DNA from: an uncultured Gammaproteobacteria bacterium
GTDB taxonomy: Bacteria; Pseudomonadota; Gammaproteobacteria; Halothiobacillales; Halothiobacillaceae
Direction of reading: 5' to 3'
NCBI GenBank assembly: GCA_938004235.1
Contig: CALKWL010000179.1
Location: 1 to 17,302 of the forward strand
Length of the DNA: 17,302 bases
Program-made: the position numbers and the translations under genes
The notes under the pieces: model-generated
Databases searched by the model: none
Seen by the model: only the letters and a program-made list of their open reading frames with translations
Told to the model about the DNA's origin: nothing
Shown: in pieces, positions 1 through 6,693 of the stretch
Layout of the letters: each line of letters opens with the position of its first letter
How positions within the stretch are numbered: the first letter of the stretch is position 1

Positions 1-8
1 GGCGAGTA

Positions 9-188
9 ACTTTCTTTGCTTGCACAAAGAAAGTCACCAAAGAAATGCACCCCGAAGATGCCGCCCTTCGGGTAAGCCGTGAACTGACCTGCTCCAGCCG
101 GGTCGCCCCTACGCGACATCCTGTCGCGAAGGGGCTAAATGCGCCATCCATGGCGCTTTTACCCGGCCTACACAGGCCAGTTCACGGC
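9..188. repeat. Nested inverted repeats upstream of pnp
   Basis: Several inverted repeats stack here. A perfect 10-bp pair lies at 9-18/25-34. An outer 16-bp pair at 76-91/173-188 matches at 15 positions. Inside it are a 7-bp pair at 97-103/161-167, a 14-bp pair with one mismatch at 105-118/122-135, and a 6-bp pair at 141-146/151-156. The 76-188 block can fold as one branched hairpin, as a DNA cruciform or in RNA. It resembles dispersed non-coding intergenic repeats of proteobacterial chromosomes; that family assignment is from memory. No ORF is supported in 1-285. A weak promoter (TTGGCG at 233, TTTTAT at 255) may drive pnp, but read-through from an upstream gene such as rpsO is equally possible. 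Confidence 0.8.
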
Positions 189-285
189 GGCATCAAAAGG
201 GGGAGATGAAACCCGAATTCAAATCCGCGCTTTTGGCGCAAACGTAAACCCTATTTTTATCGTCTAATTTTCAAGGACTCCCATC

Positions 286-2376
286 GTGATTAAACCAGCC
301 ACTCAAACCTTTCAGTACGGCAGCCACAGCGTCACCCTCGAAACTGGAGAAATCGCGCGTCAGGCCAGCGGTGCGGTGATGGTACGCATGGGGGACACGG
401 TGGTGCTGGTCACCGTGGTGGCGCAGAAAGAAGCCGAAGTTGGGCAAAATTTCTTGCCGCTGACCGTGGAATACCAAGAACGCTATTACGCGACAGGACG
501 TATTCCCGGCGGTTTCAAAAAGCGTGAAGGTCAGGCGGCGGAGCATGAAACCCTGATTGCGCGCCTGATGGATCGTCCCATGCGTCCGCTGTTCCCGGAG
601 GGTTTTTACAACGAGGTACAGGTCATTGCCGTGGTTCACGCCAATGATCCCGACATGCCCGCTGATATTCCCGCCATGCTCGGCGCGTCGGCGGCGCTGG
701 CGGTCTCGGGCATTCCGTTTCACGGCACCCTGGCCGGGGTGCGCGTGGGTTATGTCGACGGCGCTTATGTGCTCAACCCTGGGCGTGGGCAGCTCAAAAG
801 CTCCAAGCTGGATCTGGTGGTGGCGGGAACCCAGGATGCGGTGTTGATGGTCGAATCCGAAGCACAAGAACTGTCTGAGGAGGTCATGCTCGGTGCCGTG
901 ATGTATGCGCATGAGCAAATGCAAGTGGCGATTGAGGCGATTGAAGCGCTGGCGCGTGATGCGGGCGCCGAACCCTGGGATTGGCAGGCGCCGACGGCGG
1001 ACGAAGCCCTGCGCGCCGAGCTTGATCTGTTGGTGCGCGCTGATCTGGCGGATGCCTACCGCTTGACGATCAAACAGGAGCGCTATGCGCGCATTGCCAA
1101 AATTCGCGCCCAGGCTATTGCGCATTTCTGCACAGGGGATGCGGTGCGCAGCGATAAGCACACTTTGGAAACCATGCTGTTCGATCTGGAGTCGAGCATT
1201 GTGCGCACGCGCATTTTGCAGGGCGAGGCGCGCATCGACGGACGTGATCTTTACAGCATCCGCCCGATTACAGTCAAAACCGGCGTTCTGCCGCGTGTGC
1301 ATGGTTCGGCGCTGTTTACTCGCGGCGAGACCCAGGCGCTGGTGATTGCGACCCTGGGCACGGCGCGGGATGCGCAGCTGATTGATGCAATTGAAGGCGA
1401 GCGCAAGGAGCCTTTCATGTTGCACTATAATTTTCCGCCGTTCTCCGTGGGTGAAACCGGACGTTTTGGCGCCCCCAAGCGGCGTGAAATCGGTCATGGC
1501 AATCTAGCAAAGCGAGGCGTGAGTGCGGTGTTGCCGAACATGGACAGTTTTCCGTATGTGATTCGCGTGGTTTCGGAGATTACCGAATCCAATGGCTCCA
1601 GCTCGATGGCTTCGGTGTGCGGTGCCTCGCTGGCAATGATGGATGCGGGCATTCCCCTCAAATCCCAGGTGGCCGGCATTGCCATGGGCTTGATTAAGGA
1701 CGGCAATCAGTTCGCGGTGCTGTCGGATATTCTGGGCGATGAAGATCACCTTGGCGACATGGACTTCAAGGTGGCGGGAACCGCATCGGGCGTGACCGCG
1801 CTGCAAATGGACATCAAGATCAAGGGCATTACCCGTGAGATCATGCAGGTTGCGCTGGAGCAGGCCAAGGCCGGGCGTATGCACATTCTAGGCATCATGA
1901 ATGCCGGATTGAGCGCGCCGCGCGAAGATGTATCTGCGCACGCGCCGCGTTTTACCGTGTTCAAGATTCCAACCGATAAGATTCGTGAAGTCATCGGTAA
2001 AGGCGGGGCAACCATCCAGGCCATTACCAAAGACACCGGCACGACCATTGATATCAACAATGAAGACGGCACGATTACCATTGCAGCAAGCAGCAAGGAA
2101 GCCGGGGACGAAGCGCGTCGCCGCATCGAGCTGATTACCGCCGAGGTTGAAATCGGCAAGATTTACGCAGGCAGGGTGGTAAAAATTGTCGAGTTCGGCG
2201 CCTTTGTTAACGTGTTGCCGGGCAAGGACGGCTTGCTGCATATTTCGCAGATTTCCGCCGAACGGGTTGAAAACGTGAGCGATTTCCTCGAAGAAGGCCA
2301 GATGGTGAACGTCAAGGTTTTGGATGTGAAGCAGGGCAAGATCAGTCTGTCCATCAAGGCGATTAACGCTGAATAA
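286..2376 (+). CDS. pnp: Polyribonucleotide nucleotidyltransferase (PNPase)
   Basis: This is the 3'-5' phosphorolytic exoribonuclease of RNA turnover, a trimer that also joins the RNA degradosome in many proteobacteria. The 696-residue length is normal. Two RNase PH-like domains fill about residues 1-550. The second carries the PFSVGETG motif and the acidic SDILGDEDHLGDMDF segment, which holds the metal and catalytic aspartates. A KH domain (IREVIGKGGATI, about 565-615) and an S1 domain (GKIYAGRVVKIVEFGAFV, about 620-690) follow. The start is GTG, chosen because AAGGA at 273-277 lies 8 bases upstream and the product aligns with E. coli PNPase from its first residue. Residues 77-80 read FKKR where E. 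coli has the RNA-contacting FFRR loop. parE follows after 16 bases, so the two are probably co-transcribed. Confidence 0.97.
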   Translation: MIKPATQTFQYGSHSVTLETGEIARQASGAVMVRMGDTVVLVTVVAQKEAEVGQNFLPLTVEYQERYYATGRIPGGFKKREGQAAEHETLIARLMDRPMRPLFPEGFYNEVQVIAVVHANDPDMPADIPAMLGASAALAVSGIPFHGTLAGVRVGYVDGAYVLNPGRGQLKSSKLDLVVAGTQDAVLMVESEAQELSEEVMLGAVMYAHEQMQVAIEAIEALARDAGAEPWDWQAPTADEALRAELDLLVRADLADAYRLTIKQERYARIAKIRAQAIAHFCTGDAVRSDKHTLETMLFDLESSIVRTRILQGEARIDGRDLYSIRPITVKTGVLPRVHGSALFTRGETQALVIATLGTARDAQLIDAIEGERKEPFMLHYNFPPFSVGETGRFGAPKRREIGHGNLAKRGVSAVLPNMDSFPYVIRVVSEITESNGSSSMASVCGASLAMMDAGIPLKSQVAGIAMGLIKDGNQFAVLSDILGDEDHLGDMDFKVAGTASGVTALQMDIKIKGITREIMQVALEQAKAGRMHILGIMNAGLSAPREDVSAHAPRFTVFKIPTDKIREVIGKGGATIQAITKDTGTTIDINNEDGTITIAASSKEAGDEARRRIELITAEVEIGKIYAGRVVKIVEFGAFVNVLPGKDGLLHISQISAERVENVSDFLEEGQMVNVKVLDVKQGKISLSIKAINAE

Positions 2377-2392
2377 AGCGCCTGGCTGCAAA

Positions 2393-4321
2393 ATGAACCA
2401 GACCGCTTACAACGCTGCTGCCATTGAGGTACTTACCGGCCTGGATCCGGTGCGCAAGCGTCCGGGTATGTATACCGACACCTCGCGCCCTAATCACTTG
2501 GCGCAGGAGGTGATCGACAACAGCGTGGATGAGGCGCTGTCCGGTCATGCCACGCGTATCGAAGTCAGCCTGCATGAGGATGGCTCGGTGTCCGTGCTGG
2601 ATGACGGGCGCGGTATGCCGGTGGATATTCATCCGGAAGAGGGGGTGTCGGGGGTGGAGGTGATCCTGACCCGACTGCACGCGGGCGGCAAGTTCTCCGA
2701 AAAAGCGTATGGATTTTCCGGCGGGCTGCATGGTGTCGGGGTGTCGGTAGTCAACGCCTTATCCGCGCGGCTGGACGTCAAGGTCTGGCGCGGCGGCAAG
2801 GAATATGCTGCTGCGTTCGCCCAGGGCGCCAAAGTTGAGGAGCTGCATGTGGTTGGCAATGCGCCGCGCGGGCGCAGCGGCACCGAGTTGCGCTTCTGGC
2901 CGGAAGCACGTTTTTTTGACACGCCAAAATTCCAGACCAGCAAATTGCGCCAGCTTTTGCGCGCCAAGGCGGTGCTTTGCCCCGGTCTGACGGTGATTTT
3001 CCACGATGCCAGCGAAGGCACGGTACAAAGCGAGCAATGGTGCTATGCCGACGGCTTGCGCGATTACCTGTTCGAAGCGCTGAACGGACAGATGATTCTT
3101 CCTGTGCAGGCGTTTACAGGATCGCTGAGCGGGGAACGCGAAGCCGTTGACTGGGCGCTGGCCTGGCGCGCTGACGAAGCCGACCAGCGTACCGAGCCGG
3201 TACAGGAAAGCTATGTCAACCTGATTCCGACCACCCAGGGCGGTACGCATGTTAATGGCCTGCGCCTTGGTTTGACCGAGGCCATGCGCGAGTTCTGCGA
3301 GGTACGCAATCTGTTGCCGCGTGGTCTGAAACTTGCGGCGGAAGACGTGTGGCAGGACGTGGTGTTTGTTCTGTCGCTGAAAATGCGCGAGCCGCAGTTC
3401 GCCGGGCAGACCAAGGAGCGCCTGAGTTCGCGCGAGAGCGCGGCCTTTGTTGCCGGCGTGCTCAAGGATCACTTCAGCTTGTGGTTGCACCAGCAGCCTG
3501 AACTGGGCGAGCAGATTGCCGCGATTGCCATTGCGCGCGCCGCGCGCCGGGTTCGTGACGAGAAGAAAGTGGTGCGCAAGCGCATTACCCAAGGTCCGGC
3601 GCTGCCAGGCAAACTGGCCGACTGTCAATCGACGGATTTATCCCGTACCGAGTTGTTTCTCGTCGAGGGCGACTCAGCGGGCGGCTCAGCCAAGCAGGCG
3701 CGCGAGCGCGATTTTCAGGCCATTCTGCCGCTGCGCGGTAAGATTCTAAACACTTGGGAAACCGAGTCCGACCAGGTACTGGCCTCCAATGAAGTGCATG
3801 ATATTGCCGTGGCACTGGGGCTGGAGCCGGGCAACCCGGACTTGAGCGGCCTGCGTTACGGCAAGATCTGCATCCTGGCCGACGCCGATTCCGACGGACA
3901 ACATATTGCCACCCTGTTGTGCGCGCTGTTCGTGCGCCACTTTCCCAGCCTGGTCAAAGCCGGACATGTGTTCGTGGCTATGCCGCCGCTGTTCCGCATT
4001 GACGCGGGCAAACGCGTGTTTTACGCACTGGACGAGCATGAGCGCGACGGTATTCTGGATCGGCTCAAGGCCGAAAAAAGCAGCAAGATCAACGTCACCC
4101 GCTTCAAGGGGCTGGGTGAAATGAATCCGATGCAGTTGCGTGAATCCACCATTGCGCCAGAAACTCGCCGATTGTTGTGTCTGCAATGGGAGGATGAAGC
4201 GCTCCCGGAAGATGCTGCTGCGGCACAGCGTATGCTGGACATGCTTTTGGCGAAAAAACGCGCCCAAGATCGCCGCGCCTGGCTGGAAGGTAAGGGACAT
4301 CTGGCGGATCGGGACTTGTAA
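2393..4321 (+). CDS. parE: DNA topoisomerase IV subunit B (ParE)
   Basis: ParE is the ATPase half of topoisomerase IV, which works with ParC to decatenate daughter chromosomes. The N-terminal GHKL ATPase has QEVIDNSVDEA (catalytic Glu39, Asn43), DDGRGMP (70-76) and GGLHGVGVSVVNALS (about 108-122). The C-terminal half has the TOPRIM motifs LVEGDSAGGSAKQ and DADSDGQHIATLL, then RFKGLGEMNPMQLRE. The 642-residue length and the DADSDG version of the acidic motif match ParE rather than the longer proteobacterial GyrB. The ATG is 16 bases after pnp with only a weak ribosome binding site, suggesting translation depends on read-through from pnp. The C-terminus looks complete. parC, a frequent neighbour of parE, is not present; an IS lies directly downstream. 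Confidence 0.96.
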   Translation: MNQTAYNAAAIEVLTGLDPVRKRPGMYTDTSRPNHLAQEVIDNSVDEALSGHATRIEVSLHEDGSVSVLDDGRGMPVDIHPEEGVSGVEVILTRLHAGGKFSEKAYGFSGGLHGVGVSVVNALSARLDVKVWRGGKEYAAAFAQGAKVEELHVVGNAPRGRSGTELRFWPEARFFDTPKFQTSKLRQLLRAKAVLCPGLTVIFHDASEGTVQSEQWCYADGLRDYLFEALNGQMILPVQAFTGSLSGEREAVDWALAWRADEADQRTEPVQESYVNLIPTTQGGTHVNGLRLGLTEAMREFCEVRNLLPRGLKLAAEDVWQDVVFVLSLKMREPQFAGQTKERLSSRESAAFVAGVLKDHFSLWLHQQPELGEQIAAIAIARAARRVRDEKKVVRKRITQGPALPGKLADCQSTDLSRTELFLVEGDSAGGSAKQARERDFQAILPLRGKILNTWETESDQVLASNEVHDIAVALGLEPGNPDLSGLRYGKICILADADSDGQHIATLLCALFVRHFPSLVKAGHVFVAMPPLFRIDAGKRVFYALDEHERDGILDRLKAEKSSKINVTRFKGLGEMNPMQLRESTIAPETRRLLCLQWEDEALPEDAAAAQRMLDMLLAKKRAQDRRAWLEGKGHLADRDL

Positions 4322-4426
4322 AAGCCTGTTTGTGATCTCGATACTTGGGGTTGCGTGCTTACCTGCTTTAATAGCCCGCTGGTACAGGGTAATCCCCCCA
4401 TTTTTAGCTGAAACCAAAAGTGGAGG

Positions 4427-5254
4427 TCAGGCCACAAGAGCCAGTTTTTGTTTGGGCGTGATGCCGCCCCAAGCCATATTGGGACGTTCGTTGTTATAAA
4501 TCCATAACCATTGGGTGGCGTGCTCCTGAACCTCGGTGATGGATGTGAACAGGTGCTGGCTCAACCAGTCGTAGCGCACCGTGCGGTTGTAGCGCTCGAT
4601 GTAGGCATTCTGCTGGGGCTTGCCCGGCTGGATGTATTCAATCGTGATGCCCTGCTTTTCCGCCCATGCCCTGAAGGTGCCGCTGATGTACTCCGGGCCG
4701 TTGTCGCAGCGCAGGGTGTGCGGCGTGCCACGCCATGCCATGAGCTGCTCCAGGCTGCGGATGATGCGTTCCGCAGGCAGGGAAAAATCGGCCTCAATGC
4801 CCAGTCCTTCGCGATTAAAGTCATCCAGCACGTTGAACAGGCGATAGCTGCGTCCATCCTCCAGGGCATCGTGCATGAAGTCCATGGAGCAGACCTGGTT
4901 GATGGATTCAGGCACGACCAAGGGCTCGGGCTTGTCACGTACCAGGCGCGTTCTCGGCTTGATGCGCAGATTCAATTCGAGCTCCCGGTAGATGCGGTAG
5001 ACCCTCTTGTGATTCCAGCCAAAGCCTTTGACATTGCGCAGGTGCAGAAAGCACAGCCCAAAGCCCCAGTTGCGCTGGTTGTGCGTCAGGCGGATCAGCC
5101 AGTCAGCGATCCTGGCATTTTCATCCGAGAGCTTGGGCTGATAGCGGTAGCAGGTTTCGCTGATGCCAAACGCCCGGCAGGCCAGACGGATGCTCAGTCC
5201 TTTTTCAGTCACTGCGGTTTGAGCCATCGTCCGACGTGACGATGGCTTTACCAC
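4427..5254 (-). CDS. IS3-family transposase OrfB (DDE catalytic subunit)
   Basis: This is the integrase-like catalytic half of an IS3-type transposase, made as an OrfAB fusion by programmed frameshifting. An HTH_21-like segment (about residues 15-75) precedes the rve/DDE core. The catalytic residues are visible: Asp in CSMDFMHD, Asp in LRCDNGPEYIS, and Glu in AYIERYNRT, with 35 residues between the last two (D-35-E). The N-terminus given (GTG at 5254) is simply where the -1 frame leaves the slippery heptamer A-AAA-AAG (5254-5260); it is not a proven independent start. The C-terminus, TPKQKLALVA, is typical. The reading frame is intact, but orfA upstream is broken, so full-length OrfAB cannot be made from this copy. 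Confidence 0.92.
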   Translation of the reverse strand: MVKPSSRRTMAQTAVTEKGLSIRLACRAFGISETCYRYQPKLSDENARIADWLIRLTHNQRNWGFGLCFLHLRNVKGFGWNHKRVYRIYRELELNLRIKPRTRLVRDKPEPLVVPESINQVCSMDFMHDALEDGRSYRLFNVLDDFNREGLGIEADFSLPAERIIRSLEQLMAWRGTPHTLRCDNGPEYISGTFRAWAEKQGITIEYIQPGKPQQNAYIERYNRTVRYDWLSQHLFTSITEVQEHATQWLWIYNNERPNMAWGGITPKQKLALVA

Positions 5255-5503
5255 TTTTTTTGCAGCGCCTCCTGAACCACTTCGGCCTTGAGCCGCTCCT
5301 CGGCGTACATCTTCTTCAAGCGCCGGTTTTCATCTTCCAGTTCCTTGAGGCGAGCCATCAAGGAAGCATCCATGCCGCCGTATTTGGCACGCCATTTGTA
5401 AAAGGTGGCGCTGCTCATACTGTGTTCTCGACACAGCTCGGGAACCGGCGTGCCGGCCTCGGCCTGCTTAAGAATGCTAGTCGCTATAGCGGGATGTTTT
5501 CAT
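5248..5503 (-). pseudogene. IS3-family orfA, frameshifted near its start
   Basis: OrfA normally supplies the helix-turn-helix that binds the IS ends. The start is clear: GGAGGAG (5511-5517) then ATG at 5503, reading MKTSRYSD. The ninth codon is TAG (5477-5479). The rest of the protein continues in another frame as ILKQAEAGTPVPELC, then a coiled-coil-like stretch, and ends QEALQKKW-stop. By comparison with the usual OrfA layout, about 11 bases seem to be missing around 5476-5480; the exact number is inferred. The 3' end still carries the A-AAA-AAG slippery site in the correct zero frame, overlapping orfB, so the damage is specific to the 5' end. Confidence 0.8.
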
Positions 5504-5627
5504 GCGGAATCTCCTCCGTTGACGTTACGAGAAAATTCCACTTCCGGGTACTGCTATTTTTCGGGGGGATTACCCAGTATTTCAGCAGGCTGTTAAGGTT
5601 CTCGGCGCCCCATTTTCCAAAGACATG

Positions 5628-5650
5628 AAAAAGCCCGCATGAAGCGGGCT
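5628..5650 (-). terminator. Intrinsic terminator after tRNA-His
   Basis: On the minus strand a perfect 7-bp stem (AGCCCGC/GCGGGCT, 5644-5650 with 5632-5638) with a 5-base loop is followed by a run of T. It sits 15 bases past the 3' end of tRNA-His and closes the tRNA-Pro/Arg/His transcript, possibly the whole merR-side operon. Confidence 0.85.
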
Positions 5651-5665
5651 AAGTCATTGAAAAGG

Positions 5666-5741
5666 TGGGGTGATCGATGGGGCTCGAACCCACGACAACT
5701 GGAATCACAATCCAGGGCTCTACCAACTGAGCTACGACCAC
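5666..5741 (-). tRNA. tRNA-His (GUG)
   Basis: A cloverleaf folds on the minus strand. The acceptor stem pairs GTGGTCG with CGATCAC, the D arm contains AGCTCAGTTGG, and the anticodon loop reads TTGTGAT (anticodon GTG). The T arm contains GGTTCGAGCC, and CCA is encoded. The base at 5742 encodes the extra 5' G (G-1) that opposes discriminator C73, the identity mark of tRNA-His. It is the last of three tandem tRNAs. Confidence 0.96.
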
Positions 5742-5784
5742 CATAAACGTCAAAAACAACTTTCGAGTTGCCGAAAGCACAACA

Positions 5785-5861
5785 TGGTGCGCCCGGCAGG
5801 ACTCGAACCCGCTACCCTCGGCTTAGAAGGCCGATGCTCTATCCAGATGAGCTACGAGCGC
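5785..5861 (-). tRNA. tRNA-Arg (UCU)
   Basis: A 77-base cloverleaf lies on the minus strand. Acceptor GCGCTCG pairs with CGGGCGC, the anticodon loop CTTCTAA gives anticodon TCT, the T arm contains GGTTCGAGTCC, and the discriminator is A followed by encoded CCA. It reads AGA/AGG codons. It is the middle gene of the Pro-Arg-His cluster. Confidence 0.96.
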
Positions 5862-5879
5862 AGATAAAGGTTCTAAATA

Positions 5880-5956
<77 letters not shown>

Positions 5957-6015
5957 AGAAATCAAACAAGCCGATGAAATAAATATTTCAGAGGTTTGCT
6001 TAAGAGGGCGGCATA

Positions 6016-6408
6016 TTAACGGTCGGCTCCAAGTGTGTCAATGGCTTTAATGCCTTCGCGTAACGAAATCAGGATAGACTGAAGCTCTTGGGCGATTTCC
6101 TGGATAGATGAGGTTTGCGGCGTGCCGTTAAGCGTGTTTTCCAGCTGCTGACGCGCGCCGCTGATGGTGAAGCCTTGGCCGTACAGCAGTTCGCGGATGT
6201 GGCGAATCAGCTCGATATCGCCGCGCTGGTAATAGCGCCGGTTGCCTCGGCGCTTGACGGGGGCGAGCTGGTTGAACTCCTGTTCCCAATACCGCAGGAC
6301 GTGCGACTTGACCGCGCATAGCTCACTGGCCTCGCCAATGGTGAAATAGCGCTTGTTAGGGATCTCAGGAAGTTCTGCGTTGCCTTCAGGCGGTTTCGCT
6401 GTGTTCAT
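6016..6408 (-). CDS. MerR-family transcriptional regulator
   Basis: This is a 130-residue DNA-binding protein. The winged helix-turn-helix of the MerR family covers about residues 20-90: YFTIGEASELCAVKSHVLRY, then the wing KRRGNRRYY and DIELIRHIRELLY. A short helical C-terminus (QEIAQELQSILISLREGI), probably the dimerisation helix, follows. There is no cysteine-rich metal-binding or drug-binding C-terminal domain, so the ligand and targets are unknown. The ATG lies 23 bases inside the end of ihfA, so translation is probably coupled. A MerR-type gene of this size after ihfA is a conserved arrangement, for example in Pseudomonas. Confidence 0.9.
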   Translation of the reverse strand: MNTAKPPEGNAELPEIPNKRYFTIGEASELCAVKSHVLRYWEQEFNQLAPVKRRGNRRYYQRGDIELIRHIRELLYGQGFTISGARQQLENTLNGTPQTSSIQEIAQELQSILISLREGIKAIDTLGADR

Positions 6409-6688
6409 AACCTTCTACAAGCGATTTGAGTTTCTGACCGGCGCGAAACGTGACCACGCGACGCGCGCTAACCGGAATCACGGTTCCTGTTTTGGGATTG
6501 CGTCCGGGGCGTTCGCTTTTATCGCGGAGTTGAAAGTTGCCGAAACCAGAAAGCTTAACCTCCTCACCTTTGGCCAAGGCGAGGCGAATTTCATCAAAAA
6601 ACATTTCAACGAGGTCTTTGGCCTCACGTTTATTCAGCCCGAGTTCTTCGTAGAGACGTTCGACCATGTCGGCCTTGGTAAGCGCCAT
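6386..6688 (-). CDS. ihfA: Integration host factor subunit alpha
   Basis: IHF-alpha pairs with IHF-beta to form the sequence-specific DNA-bending protein used in site-specific recombination, replication and sigma-54 promoters. The 100 residues contain the full HU/IHF fold: MALTKADMVERLYEELGLNK, then KLSGFGNFQLRDK, then the beta-arm motif GRNPKTG with the DNA-intercalating proline, and ARRVVTFRAGQKLK. The gene begins 5 bases after the pheT stop and overlaps the following regulator. This is the usual pheST-ihfA arrangement. Confidence 0.97.
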   Translation of the reverse strand: MALTKADMVERLYEELGLNKREAKDLVEMFFDEIRLALAKGEEVKLSGFGNFQLRDKSERPGRNPKTGTVIPVSARRVVTFRAGQKLKSLVEGYEHSETA

Positions 6689-6693
6689 TGTTA

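Larger units (their letters stand above)
4368..5596 (-). mobile_element. IS3-family insertion sequence (about 1.2 kb)
   Basis: The ends share a perfect 13-bp inverted core, GGGTAATCCCCCC at 4387-4399 and its complement at 5563-5575. The similarity continues inward, where TAGC...AAGTGGA ends at 4424 on the left and begins at 5537 on the right. It also continues outward: 14 bp at 4368-4381 against 5583-5596 match at 12 positions. The total of about 1229 bp fits IS3-family elements, and the encoded OrfB recalls the IS407 type. It carries orfB and a damaged orfA. No target-site duplication is obvious with these boundaries, so the exact ends are uncertain by perhaps 20 bp. It separates parE from the tRNA cluster. 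Confidence 0.75.

Noticed and set aside
271..1497. 408-residue minus-strand ORF opposite pnp
   Set aside because: It lies wholly antisense to a clear PNPase, has no ribosome binding site or family motif, and reflects codon bias of the real gene.
4511..5239. 242-residue plus-strand ORF across the IS
   Set aside because: It is antisense to orfB, which carries all DDE residues; no motifs of its own.
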